Assembly (NCBI GenBank): GCA_016288755.1
Contig: JAEELE010000139.1
Span: 1-63,568 of the forward strand
Reading direction: 5' to 3'
Length of the DNA stretch: 63,568 nt
From: Oscillospiraceae bacterium
Lineage (GTDB): Bacteria; Bacillota; Clostridia; Oscillospirales; Ruminococcaceae
Part shown: piece by piece, positions 43,191-51,506 of the stretch
Layout: every line of letters starts with the position of its first letter
How positions within the stretch are numbered: the first letter of the stretch is position 1
Position numbers and translations under genes: made by a program
Notes under the pieces: generated by a model
What the model saw: only the letters and a program-made list of their open reading frames with translations
What the model was told of the DNA's origin: nothing
The model's database searches: none

Positions 43191-44588
43191 ATGAATCAGG
43201 CTGTGATTTTGGCAGGCGGGCAGGGCAAGCGGATGCATGCACCGATCCCGAAGCCGATGTTCCGCGTGCTCGGAGAACCGATGCTCGAATGGGTGCTGGG
43301 CGCCTGCGAAGCGGCAGGGCTGCCGCGCATCTGCGTCGTGACGGGCTACGAGGCGAAGCAGATCGAGGATTATCTCGGCGACCGCTGTGCGACCGCGTAT
43401 CAGGCGGAGCGCCTCGGCACCGGGCACGCCGTCATGCAGGCGATCCCGTTTCTGGAGGAGGATACCGACGGCAGCACGCTCGTGCTCTGCGGCGACGCGC
43501 CCTTCATCGACAGCGAGACCATTCAGGAGGCGCTGAAGCTGCACATCGCCGGGGAGAATGCCGTCACCGTCATCACCGCGAAGGTCGCCGAGCCCTTCGG
43601 CTACGGCAGAATTCTCCGGACAGAGAACGGCATCTCCGGCATCGTCGAGGAGAAGGACGCGACCGACGTGCAGCGGCAGATTCGCGAGATCAACTCCGGC
43701 TGCTACTGGTTCCGCACCGCCGACCTCATCACGCTGCTCGGGCGCATCACGAACGAGAACAACCAGCATGAGTATTATCTGACCGACACCATCGCGATCG
43801 CGCTGGAGAGCGGGCTGCGCGCGGGCGCCTACTGCTCGGACAATCCCAATGTCGTGCTCGGCGCGAATGACCGTCAGGGGCTGCTGCGGCTCAACGAGGC
43901 AGCGCGCATGGCAGAGCTGCGCCGTCACATGGCAAACGGCGTCGGTCTGGTCTGCACCGACGGAATCATCATTGAGCGCGGCGTGGAGATCGGCGCGGGC
44001 ACGGAGATCCTGCCGGGCACGATCATGCGCGGCAAAACGACCGTCGGCGAAAACTGCACGGTCGGACCGAACTGCCTGCTCGAAAATACGACCGTCGGCG
44101 ACAATGTGCAGCTCAACACCGTGCAGGCGTATGACTCGGTGATCGACTCGGGTGTGACCGTAGGTCCGTTCGTGCATATCCGACCGGGCAGCCATATCCA
44201 TTCGGGCGTACACATCGGCGACTTTGTCGAGATCAAGAACAGCGAGATCGGAGAGGGCACCGCGATCGCGCATCTTGCCTATATCGGCGACAGCGACGTC
44301 GGGCGCAGGGTCAATATCGGCTGCGGCACAGTCACGGTCAATTTCGACGGCGTGAAGAAATCGCGCTGCACGATCGGCGATCACGCATTTGTCGGCTGCA
44401 ACACGAATCTGATCGCGCCGGTGTCGCTCGGCAAGGATTGCTATACCGCAGCGGGCACGACGGTCACGACGGATATTCCCGACTACGCGCTGGCGATCGA
44501 CCGCGGCGTGCTCCAGATCAAGGAGGGCTATTCGCTCCGCAAATACGCGAAGAAAAAAGCCGCTTCGGAGGAAGACGGCACAGTGTAA
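43191..44588 (+). CDS. glmU: Bifunctional UDP-N-acetylglucosamine pyrophosphorylase / GlcN-1-P acetyltransferase
   Basis: The 465-residue enzyme makes UDP-N-acetylglucosamine for peptidoglycan and wall polymers. The N-terminal uridyltransferase domain starts with LAGGQGKRMHAPIPKPM, a variant of the usual AAGxGTRM loop, and has LCGDAPFI and EEKDAT...EINSGCYW. From about residue 255 a left-handed beta-helix of hexapeptide repeats follows (VGENCTVGPNCLLENTTVGD), with acetyltransferase residues near HLAYIGDSDVG. Length is normal. AGAAAGGA precedes the ATG. Monocistronic with its own promoter. Confidence 0.95.
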   Translation: MNQAVILAGGQGKRMHAPIPKPMFRVLGEPMLEWVLGACEAAGLPRICVVTGYEAKQIEDYLGDRCATAYQAERLGTGHAVMQAIPFLEEDTDGSTLVLCGDAPFIDSETIQEALKLHIAGENAVTVITAKVAEPFGYGRILRTENGISGIVEEKDATDVQRQIREINSGCYWFRTADLITLLGRITNENNQHEYYLTDTIAIALESGLRAGAYCSDNPNVVLGANDRQGLLRLNEAARMAELRRHMANGVGLVCTDGIIIERGVEIGAGTEILPGTIMRGKTTVGENCTVGPNCLLENTTVGDNVQLNTVQAYDSVIDSGVTVGPFVHIRPGSHIHSGVHIGDFVEIKNSEIGEGTAIAHLAYIGDSDVGRRVNIGCGTVTVNFDGVKKSRCTIGDHAFVGCNTNLIAPVSLGKDCYTAAGTTVTTDIPDYALAIDRGVLQIKEGYSLRKYAKKKAASEEDGTV

Positions 44589-44591
44589 CAG

Positions 44592-44626
44592 AACCGCCGC
44601 ACGGCTTTGCATGCCGGGCGGCGGTT
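44592..44626 (+). terminator. Hairpin after glmU
   Basis: Stem AACCGCCGC/GCGGCGGTT (44592-44600 with 44618-44626), 3 bases after the stop. No T-tract follows; the two-hairpin element starts 4 bases later and may complete termination. Confidence 0.65.
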
Positions 44627-44630
44627 AATG

Positions 44631-44700
44631 TGTCTCCGACGGATGATAATGGGGCGCTGCCCCATACCCCGCTTAAGGGACAATGTCCCTTAAGAATCCC
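44631..44700 (+). repeat. Two-hairpin dispersed element, copy B
   Basis: It shares TGTCTCCGACGGAT, CCCCG and GAATCCC with copy A (24591-24660). Both hairpins (7 bp with 3-base loop at 44649-44665; 10 bp with 3-base loop at 44672-44694) have different stem sequences but identical geometry. A further segment ATAATGGG at 44646-44653 can pair with CCCATTAT at 44698-44705. Confidence 0.75.
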
Positions 44701-44837
44701 ATTATGATGGAATTGACCATCAGCGTGAAATTCATACATAATGGGAGTCTTGTGTCCCAACGCTGTGCAATGCGAATCAATCAGTGTCCCTGGCATCAAC
44801 CTCCTCCCTCCTACTTCCTCCCTTTGCAGAAATCATA

Positions 44838-45968
44838 TCATGGCTTCTCGAAGTGCTGATAGTCCTTCGGGTTTGACCAGCTGCCGCCCCAAGTGAAGCC
44901 GTGCGCGAGAAACAGCCTGCAGCAGAGGTCGTCCGCGGTGATCTTCATCGGGAAATCGGCTGTGCGGTCGGCATAGGGCTCGGCACCGGCGGGCGCGATC
45001 TGTTCCGTGCCGTCGCTGCGCCGCGTGATGTACGGATTGTACAGCGGGTTGACATCGACCGCCATGCCGCGCGCGTGCCGCGAGAGCGTGTCGGTGTTCG
45101 CGATTTTGCGGTAGTTGAAGGCGGAGGTGTTGTTCGCTGCCATCGAGGCGTTGTCGTCGGCGCCGTATTCGTCGATCAGCACCATGCGCGCGATCGGGTA
45201 GTCCGCGTCAAACAGTGCGCGGAAAATCTCGAGCACATCGTCCGAAATGCGCGCATTGACGATCATTTCGCCGATCTGAATCTGCCCCTCGGCATTGCGG
45301 TGCAGCATCCGCAAATAATGCAGCTCGTCCGGCTGAATATCCGGGTTTTCGCGGTAGGAGACGCCCGTGATGCGCAGGAGCAATGCCTCGGAGAGCGGCT
45401 CCGCGAAAAAGAGCGCATCGATTGCATCGGCGGAGAGTTCCCCCTCGATCACGGTGCCTGCGGGCATCGCGCCGATCTGCTGCACGGTCAGGAGTGCGTC
45501 GCTCTGAGCATCCGTGCGGGCGGTCTGTACGGTCGTGCTCTGCGCGGTCGTCGTGCTGACTGCCGTGGATGTAGCGGTCTCCGTCTGCGCCGAGGTCGTG
45601 TCAGGCGAGGTTGAAGCTGTCGAAACTGTTGATGCAGTCGAAACGGTTGAAACGGTCGAAACGGTCGAAACGGTCGAAGCGATCGGCGCCGTGACGGCGG
45701 TGCTTTCGGCTGTTTCGGTCGGCGCCGCCGCGGATGTGGTCGTGCGCGGCGCGGTCTGCGTCCGGGCTTCGGCGGTCGTCTCCGGCGCGGATGCGGTCGT
45801 GTCGGATGCGGCCGTTTCCGTCACGGTGCGCCCGGTCGGTGCAGCGGCTGTCGCTGCGTGTACAGCACCTTCGGTCTCTGCCTGTGCCGGATGCACCTGC
45901 GCAGCGCGCCCGGTGCCGCAGCCTGTCAGCAGGCAGAGTGCAAGCAGCGTGCAGATACACTTTTTCAT
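44838..45968 (-). CDS. Lipoprotein M15-family peptidoglycan peptidase (VanY / M15C-like)
   Basis: A 376-residue lipoprotein starting MKKCICTLLALCLLTGCGTG (lipobox LTGC, Cys near residue 17). A long Thr/Ser/Ala/Val-rich linker to about residue 150 contains repeated STV units. The C-terminal catalytic domain has SRHARGMAVDVNPLYNPYI (zinc ligands His and Asp), an IAPAGAEPYADR loop and the final DYQHFEKP, where His is the third ligand. M15C enzymes cut peptide cross-bridges in peptidoglycan. GGAGGG precedes the ATG. It is divergent from a wall amidase gene, which supports a role in wall remodelling. Confidence 0.9.
   Translation of the reverse strand: MKKCICTLLALCLLTGCGTGRAAQVHPAQAETEGAVHAATAAAPTGRTVTETAASDTTASAPETTAEARTQTAPRTTTSAAAPTETAESTAVTAPIASTVSTVSTVSTVSTASTVSTASTSPDTTSAQTETATSTAVSTTTAQSTTVQTARTDAQSDALLTVQQIGAMPAGTVIEGELSADAIDALFFAEPLSEALLLRITGVSYRENPDIQPDELHYLRMLHRNAEGQIQIGEMIVNARISDDVLEIFRALFDADYPIARMVLIDEYGADDNASMAANNTSAFNYRKIANTDTLSRHARGMAVDVNPLYNPYITRRSDGTEQIAPAGAEPYADRTADFPMKITADDLCCRLFLAHGFTWGGSWSNPKDYQHFEKP
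45630..45678 (-). repeat. 9-bp tandem repeat coding for Ser-Thr-Val in the M15 lipoprotein linker
   Basis: Four to five copies of a GTCGAAACG-type unit on the plus strand, coding STV repeats on the minus strand. Such a tract is prone to slippage in steps of three residues without frame loss. Confidence 0.85.
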
Positions 45969-46002
45969 GCGGCATCCCTCCGTTCGCGCAAAATCTACAT
46001 CT

Positions 46003-46031
46003 ATCATAGCATATTACAAGTTTTTTTGCAA
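46003..46031 (-). promoter_or_regulatory. Sigma-A promoter for the M15 lipoprotein gene
   Basis: On the minus strand TTGCAA, 17 bases, TATGAT with TGC in front; 34 bases upstream of the start codon. Confidence 0.82.
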
Positions 46032-46110
46032 GCGGTTTTGCAAATTTGGCAGGATTCACATGCCCGGAGCTGCCTATCTGCTCCATTCAGGCATTTTTTC
46101 GCATTTTCTA

Positions 46111-46139
46111 TTGAAATACCCGTCGAAATATGCTATAAT
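46111..46139 (+). promoter_or_regulatory. Sigma-A promoter for the wall amidase gene
   Basis: TTGAAA, 17 bases, TATAAT with TGC in front. It is divergent from the M15 lipoprotein promoter. Confidence 0.85.
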
Positions 46140-46192
46140 ATAAGCTGTATGACCTCCTGCAGGTCGTGAGTGAAAATCATAGGAGCTGAAAT

Positions 46193-47065
46193 ATGGCATA
46201 TCAAAACAGCAATCCGACGGGAAGACGGCGGCGGCGGCATATCCGCTGGGACAGAGTCATTCTCGTCTTCGGACCGATCATTCTGCTGATTATCTTCCTC
46301 TGCGTGAAATGCGGCAAGAACGAAAACGATCCCGCCGGGAGCAGCAGTCTCCCGGAGAGCAGCATCGTCATCCCGACGGCGGATTCTCAGCCCGCACCCG
46401 AATCCGCGCCCGATTCCGCGCCCGAGACCTCCGAGGCAGTGCCCTCGGTGCTGCCGGTGGAGCACGAGTATACCATCGTGATCGACCCGGGGCACGGCGG
46501 CAACGACGGCGGCGCGACCAATGCGGAGGGGACCCGCTTTGAGAAGGACGACAATCTGCGGCTCTCGCTCGCAGTACGCGACCGGCTGCTCCAATATCCC
46601 CATGTGCGCGTGATTATGACGCGCGAGACCGACGTCTTTGTCGAGCTCTCCGAGCGCTGCAAAATCGCGAATGCATCCGGTGCGGACTTCTTCGTCTCGA
46701 TCCACCGCAACAGCGCCAAGGACGGCAACGGCGTGGAGATCTGGGTCAACAACAACGCGACCGACAACAGCATGGACAAGCTGCTGGCGGGCTACATCCT
46801 CGAGCTGCTCGACAAGGAGGGCATCTCCTCCAACCGCGGCGTGCAGCTCGGCTACCGCGGCTCGACCCGCGAGACCGTCGGCAACAACTACTACGTCAAC
46901 CGCAACACCGACATGCCCAGCTGCCTTGTGGAAATGGGCTTCATGTCCTCGACGATCGACAACAACAATTTTGACAGCAAGCTCGACAACTATGCCGATG
47001 CGATCGCGACCGCGATCATTGAGCTCGGCACCGACAAGCAGATCTACAACGCATCGGCACAGTGA
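46193..47065 (+). CDS. N-acetylmuramoyl-L-alanine amidase (Amidase_3)
   Basis: A 290-residue membrane-anchored wall hydrolase. A basic N-terminus (GRRRRRHIRW) is followed by a membrane helix (about residues 19-38) and a Ser/Pro-rich linker. The Amidase_3 domain has the zinc ligands in DPGHGGNDGGA, the Glu of TRFEKDDNL, the His of SIHRNSA and the catalytic Glu of CLVEMGFMSS. It cleaves the bond between muramic acid and the stem peptide outside the cell. AGGAG precedes the ATG. Its divergent partner is an M15 peptidase, another wall hydrolase. Confidence 0.93.
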   Translation: MAYQNSNPTGRRRRRHIRWDRVILVFGPIILLIIFLCVKCGKNENDPAGSSSLPESSIVIPTADSQPAPESAPDSAPETSEAVPSVLPVEHEYTIVIDPGHGGNDGGATNAEGTRFEKDDNLRLSLAVRDRLLQYPHVRVIMTRETDVFVELSERCKIANASGADFFVSIHRNSAKDGNGVEIWVNNNATDNSMDKLLAGYILELLDKEGISSNRGVQLGYRGSTRETVGNNYYVNRNTDMPSCLVEMGFMSSTIDNNNFDSKLDNYADAIATAIIELGTDKQIYNASAQ

Positions 47066-47150
47066 ACCCACAGACGAAACGCGATTTGTCTGAAGGTGTC
47101 TGACGGCGCTTTTCACCCATAAATAAACAGAACAGTAAGGAACACACAAA

Positions 47151-48875
47151 ATGGAAACAGTGACCTATCAGACGCTGCGGCGTCTGGCAAAGCAGTGCGG
47201 GAATGCACAGAAGACTCTTGCCATTCTCGGTGACTGCGCGACCCAGCAGCTTGCCGCGGCGATCAGCGGCGAATCGGTGCGCAGAGGCTTTCCCCTGCGC
47301 ATTTTCGATGCGGACTACGACCAGATGGAGGCGCAGCTGCTCGACGCAGACTCCGCGCTCTACCGCGCACAGCCCGCATACATCCTGTTTTTCGCGTGCA
47401 CCGAAAAGCTGAAGCTGCGCTATATGCAGACCCTGCCCGCAGAGCGCACGGCATTTGCGGAGCGTGAGGCGGAGCGCTTCTGTATGCTCTGGCAGGCGGC
47501 ACACGCGCACTGCGGCGCCAAGCTCCTGATGTTCGATTTTCCCGAGACAGAGGATGCGGTCTTCGGCAGCTTCGCGAACCGCACCGTTTCGTCGTTCGGG
47601 TATCAGCTCCGGCGGCTCAATCTGCTGCTGGGCGAGCGCATGGCGTCAGAGCATCCGTATGTCTGCCCGGTCGCGCTGAGTGCCGTGCAGACCGCAATGG
47701 GCAGAGCGGCATTCTTCGATGCGCGGATGTGGTATCTCGCGAAAATGCCGATGACCACCGAGGCGCTGCCCTACGCGGCAGCGAGAGTGCTCGATACCGT
47801 GACCGCCCTCGCGGGAAAAATCAAAAAATGCGTGATCTGCGACCTCGACAACACGCTCTGGGGCGGCGTCATCGGCGATGACGGCATCGACGGCATTCTG
47901 CTGGGCGAGCTCGGCGACGGTCCGGCGTTCACGGCGCTCCAGCGCTGGCTGCTCGAGCTGAAGCGCCGCGGCATTCTGCTCGCCGTGTGCAGCAAAAACG
48001 ACGAAGCCGTCGCGAAGGAGCCCTTTGAAAAGCACCCGGAGACGGTGCTGCGGCTCGAGGATTTTGTGTGCTTCGTCGCCAACTGGGAGAACAAGGCGGA
48101 CAACATCCGCCGCATTCAGCAGACGCTCAATCTGGGCCTTGACAGCTTCGTCTTCCTCGACGACAACGCCTTTGAGCGCGGGGTCGTCCGCGAGCTGCTG
48201 CCCGAGGTGACCGTGCCCGAGCTGCCCGAGGACCCCGCGCGCGTGCCCGAATATCTCGAATCGCTGCATCTGTTCGAGGCGGTCAGCTTCTCGGAGGAGG
48301 ACCTTGCACGCACCGCGCAGTATCAGGCGGAGGCGAGCCGCACGCAGGCGCAGGCGAAATTTGCCGATTTCAACGAATTTCTGCGCTCGCTGGAGATGGA
48401 GGCGGAGATCAAGCCCTTTGACAGCTTCCACAATCCGCGCATTGCCCAGCTGACGCAGCGCTCGAATCAGTTCAACCTGCGCACGCAGCGCTACACCGAG
48501 GCGGAGATCGCGCAGATCGCCGCATCCGACCGCTATATTACGCGCTACATGACCCTCTCCGACCGCTTCGGCGAGCACGGGCTGATCTCTCTGGTGATTC
48601 TTGAAAAGCAAGCAGATGCGCTCTTTATCGACACATGGATCATGAGCTGCCGCGTGCTCAGGCGCGGCGTGGAGGATGCGCTGTTCAATGCGGTCGCCGG
48701 GATCGCGAAGGAATGCGGCGCGAAAAAGCTGATCGGCGAATATCTGCCGACCGCGAAAAACCGCATGGTCGAGGGCTTTTATGCGGGCTATGGCATGACC
48801 CCGGTCGGCGGCGGGCGATACGAGCTGAACCCGGAAGACTATCAGCCGCGGGCACACCTGATCCATGTTCGCTGA
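47151..48875 (+). CDS. FkbH-like HAD-IIIC phosphatase-family protein
   Basis: The 574-residue protein contains the HAD-IIIC core CVICDLDNTLWGGVIGDDG (nucleophile Asp near residue 231), preceded by a GDSL-like or unassigned region of about 220 residues and followed by an acetyltransferase-like C-terminal part (about 400-574). This is the FkbH architecture. FkbH proteins load glyceryl groups from 1,3-bisphosphoglycerate onto acyl carrier proteins in polyketide pathways; homologues also occur in surface-polysaccharide loci. No carrier protein or polyketide gene is nearby, so its partner is unknown. No clear promoter was found; it may be read through from the amidase gene. Confidence 0.88.
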   Translation: METVTYQTLRRLAKQCGNAQKTLAILGDCATQQLAAAISGESVRRGFPLRIFDADYDQMEAQLLDADSALYRAQPAYILFFACTEKLKLRYMQTLPAERTAFAEREAERFCMLWQAAHAHCGAKLLMFDFPETEDAVFGSFANRTVSSFGYQLRRLNLLLGERMASEHPYVCPVALSAVQTAMGRAAFFDARMWYLAKMPMTTEALPYAAARVLDTVTALAGKIKKCVICDLDNTLWGGVIGDDGIDGILLGELGDGPAFTALQRWLLELKRRGILLAVCSKNDEAVAKEPFEKHPETVLRLEDFVCFVANWENKADNIRRIQQTLNLGLDSFVFLDDNAFERGVVRELLPEVTVPELPEDPARVPEYLESLHLFEAVSFSEEDLARTAQYQAEASRTQAQAKFADFNEFLRSLEMEAEIKPFDSFHNPRIAQLTQRSNQFNLRTQRYTEAEIAQIAASDRYITRYMTLSDRFGEHGLISLVILEKQADALFIDTWIMSCRVLRRGVEDALFNAVAGIAKECGAKKLIGEYLPTAKNRMVEGFYAGYGMTPVGGGRYELNPEDYQPRAHLIHVR

Positions 48876-48914
48876 AATAAACCGTGAAAAATTTCTGAAA
48901 AGTGTCAAAAACGC

Positions 48915-48943
48915 TTGAAATATTCCGCAGACTGTGGTATAAT
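48915..48943 (+). promoter_or_regulatory. Sigma-A promoter for the acidic anchor protein gene
   Basis: TTGAAA, 17 bases, TATAAT with TGG in front; 87 bases upstream of the start codon. Confidence 0.85.
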
Positions 48944-49030
48944 AGGAACATGGAGACCGCTGCTGCCGCAAGGGCACGGTCAGTCGGCGCTGCCGATTCA
49001 GAATCAACCTGCGGAGAAAGAGGATTGACT

Positions 49031-49354
49031 ATGAAAAAACTTACTGCTTTTGCTCTGCTTGCTGCTGCTGCTGCGGGTGCTGCTGTCGCTGTGGCGCTCT
49101 GGAAGCGCAGCCAGGACGATGCCGCTCTTCGCTATGATTCCGATGAGTTTGATGATGAGGACGATGATTACAGCGCAGAGGACTGCAACGCATGCGGTGC
49201 CTGTGAGACGGAAGACGCCGGTGAGGCTGCCGAGGCAGTTGAGGAAGCTGCTGAGGAGGTCGCCGATGCAGTCGAGGACGCAGCTGAGGATATCGCCGAT
49301 GCAGTGAAGGACGCTGCCGGGGATATCGCGGACGCAGCCGACGACGAGGAGTAA
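49031..49354 (+). CDS. Small membrane-anchored acidic protein (YtxH-like layout)
   Basis: The 107-residue protein has an N-terminal membrane helix (FALLAAAAAGAAVAVALW, residues 7-24) and a very acidic remainder. Residues about 60-105 form an alanine- and acid-rich repeat (VADAVEDAAEDIADAVKDAA) typical of long amphipathic helices in YtxH-like or general-stress proteins. A CNACGACE patch near residue 53 is unusual for such a protein. The start follows GAAAGAGG. It has its own promoter and a strong terminator. Function is unknown. Confidence 0.7.
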   Translation: MKKLTAFALLAAAAAGAAVAVALWKRSQDDAALRYDSDEFDDEDDDYSAEDCNACGACETEDAGEAAEAVEEAAEEVADAVEDAAEDIADAVKDAAGDIADAADDEE

Positions 49355-49377
49355 TCCGCTCCGCAAAAGTGAAGCCT

Positions 49378-49413
49378 GAAAACGGGATCGCGGGTCGCCG
49401 CATCCCGTTTTTC
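49378..49413 (+). terminator. Terminator of the acidic anchor protein gene
   Basis: Stem AAACGGGAT/ATCCCGTTT (49380-49388 with 49402-49410) followed by a T-rich run. Confidence 0.87.
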
Positions 49414-49435
49414 TCTGTCCGGGAAAGGAGGCAGC

Positions 49436-50266
49436 ATGCAGAAGATTCTCGGCTATCTGCGCAGAGCCGTGCAGGAATATGACCTGATCCGCGACGGTGA
49501 CAGGATCGCAGTCGGCATCTCGGGCGGCAAGGACAGCCTCATGCTGCTGACCGCCCTGCGCGAATTCCAGCGCTTCGGGCTGATCGGATATGAGCTCTGC
49601 GGCATCACGGTCGACCCGCAGTTTCAGGGCATCCCGACGGACTATTCCGCCGTGACCGACTACTGCGCACAGCTCGGCGTGCCCTATCATCTCTACCGCA
49701 CGCACATTGGGGAGATCGTGTTCGGGCACCGCAAGGAGAAGCATCCCTGCTCGCTCTGCGCAAAGCTCCGGCGCGGTGCGCTGCACGATTATGCCGGACA
49801 GCTCGGCTGCAGGACCCTTGCGCTCGGGCACCACATGGACGACGCGGTCGAGACCTTCCTGATGAATCTGTTCATCGAGGGGCGCATCGGCTGCTTTGCG
49901 CCGAAATCCTATCTGAAACGGCGCGATATCACGGTGATCCGCCCGCTCTGCTTTGCGCCGGAATATGAGATCGTGCGCGCGGCGAAGGAGACCGTGCCGG
50001 AGATCGTCCGGTCGCGCTGCCCGGTCGACGGACACACGGCGCGCGAGGAGATGAAGCAGTTCATCCGGACGCAGGAGCAGCTGCACCGGGGCTATAAAAA
50101 CCGCGTGTTCGGGGCGATGCGCCGCGCCAATGTCGACGGCTGGGGCGGCGTGACCTACAAGCGAGATCTCGCGATGGACGACCCCGCGACCAACGGCAAG
50201 CCCGAGCGGTTCCATCTGCTCGAGAAACAGCAACAGGAGGAGAGCCATGCGGATTCTGGGAATTGA
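49436..50266 (+). CDS. TtcA-like PP-loop tRNA thiolation protein
   Basis: A 276-residue member of the PP-loop ATPase family. The ATP motif SGGKDS lies at residues 29-34, the CSLC pair near residue 103 (HPCSLCAKLRRGAL) and GHHMDDAVET near 132. In TtcA and related proteins these cysteines hold an iron-sulfur cluster for 2-thiolation of cytidine 32 in tRNA. The protein is a little shorter than E. coli TtcA and resembles the Firmicutes branch. AAAGGAGG precedes the ATG. It overlaps tsaD by 20 bases, so both are translated from one transcript; both modify the tRNA anticodon loop. Confidence 0.88.
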   Translation: MQKILGYLRRAVQEYDLIRDGDRIAVGISGGKDSLMLLTALREFQRFGLIGYELCGITVDPQFQGIPTDYSAVTDYCAQLGVPYHLYRTHIGEIVFGHRKEKHPCSLCAKLRRGALHDYAGQLGCRTLALGHHMDDAVETFLMNLFIEGRIGCFAPKSYLKRRDITVIRPLCFAPEYEIVRAAKETVPEIVRSRCPVDGHTAREEMKQFIRTQEQLHRGYKNRVFGAMRRANVDGWGGVTYKRDLAMDDPATNGKPERFHLLEKQQQEESHADSGN

Positions 50267-51260
50267 GAGCTCCTGCGACGAGACCGCAGCCGCAGTCATC
50301 GAGGACGGGCGGCGCATTCTCTCGAATGTGATCGCATCGCAGGCAGGGGAGCACATGCAGTACGGCGGCGTCGTGCCGGAGCTGGCATCGCGGCGGCACT
50401 GCGAGAATATTCTGCCGGTCGTGCGGCAGGCGCTCGCCGACGCGGACATGACCGTCTCTGAGCTCGACGGCATTGCCGTGACTTATGCGCCCGGACTGAT
50501 CGGCGCACTGCTGGTCGGCGTGAGCTTTGCGAAGGGGCTCGCGATGATGACCGGCAAGCCGCTGATCCCCGTGCACCACACCGAGGGGCATGCGGCTGCG
50601 AATTACCTCGCGCACCCCGATCTCGAGCCGCCCTATCTCGGGATCATCGTCAGCGGCGGGCACACGCGCATTGCCGAGGTGACCGATTACACGACCTTCC
50701 GCACCGTCGGCAGGACGCGCGACGACGCGGCGGGGGAGTGCTTTGACAAGTGCGCGCGCGCGATGGGCTTTCCGTATCCCGGCGGGCTACATGTCGACAA
50801 AGCGGCACAGCGCGGCGACGCCTCGCGCTTTCATCTGCCGAAAACCAAGATCAGCGGCAACCCCTACGATTTCAGCTTTTCGGGGCTGAAAACCTACATC
50901 GTGAATTTCCTGCACAACGCAGCGCAGCGCGGCGAGACCGTGAATACGGACGATCTTGCAGCGGCTTTGCAGGCGGAGATCGCCGCGACTGTGACGGAGA
51001 AAACGATCGCGGCGGCAAAGGCGCTGGGCTACAGGAGAATTGCGCTTTCGGGCGGTGTATCGGCAAATTCCGGCGTGCGTGCGGCACTGCAGCGCGCCTG
51101 CGACAACAACGGCTTCACGCTCTGTATGCCGCCGCTCGCGCTCTGCGGCGACAATGCTGCAATGATCGGCGCACAGGGATATTATAACTATCTTGCGGGC
51201 ATCACCGCTGACGAATCGCTCAACGCACAGGCATCGAAGGAGCTGAGAAGCGGAGATTAA
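50247..51260 (+). CDS. tsaD: tRNA N6-adenosine threonylcarbamoyltransferase TsaD
   Basis: A 337-residue protein that, with TsaB and TsaE, transfers the threonylcarbamoyl group to adenosine 37 of tRNAs reading ANN codons. The ASKHA fold motifs are complete: GIESSCDETAAAV at the start, the metal ligands in VHHTEGHAAANYL (about residues 110-121), ISGGHT near 135 and the late GDNAAMIGAQG near 300. The gene start lies inside the end of the TtcA-like gene and has CAGGAGGAG upstream. A dispersed repeat begins about 10 bases after the stop. Confidence 0.97.
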   Translation: MRILGIESSCDETAAAVIEDGRRILSNVIASQAGEHMQYGGVVPELASRRHCENILPVVRQALADADMTVSELDGIAVTYAPGLIGALLVGVSFAKGLAMMTGKPLIPVHHTEGHAAANYLAHPDLEPPYLGIIVSGGHTRIAEVTDYTTFRTVGRTRDDAAGECFDKCARAMGFPYPGGLHVDKAAQRGDASRFHLPKTKISGNPYDFSFSGLKTYIVNFLHNAAQRGETVNTDDLAAALQAEIAATVTEKTIAAAKALGYRRIALSGGVSANSGVRAALQRACDNNGFTLCMPPLALCGDNAAMIGAQGYYNYLAGITADESLNAQASKELRSGD

Positions 51261-51267
51261 CAGGTTG

Positions 51268-51480
51268 GAGGGAGCAGGTAGGAAGTAGATTGAGGAGTGC
51301 GCAGTGAGGAGTTGTTCCTTCACTTTCATCCCTGCCGCTGAAACGACAGGAGCACAAGGGTTGGGACGAAGCCCATTCAGAATCATCTGCGCAAGCAGAT
51401 ACCGCCATTATTCTTTATTCTTTTTTCTTTTCTCCGCCCCTACCTCCTACCTCCTCCTTCCAACCTGCTCCTTCCTCCTC
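51268..51480 (+). repeat. Dispersed intergenic repeat after tsaD
   Basis: The gap 51261-51506 has no gene. It holds the purine-rich head (GGAGGGAG, GAGGAGTGCGCAGTGAGGAG, TTGTTCC), a body with GGGTTGGGACGAAGCCC and ATCTGCGCAAGCAGAT, and a pyrimidine-rich tail (TATTCTTT, then CCTACCTCCTACCTCC). The order and body match the element at 4917-5180. Confidence 0.75.
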
Positions 51481-51506
51481 CCTCACAGAAGCAAAGGTGG
51501 TCGGAT

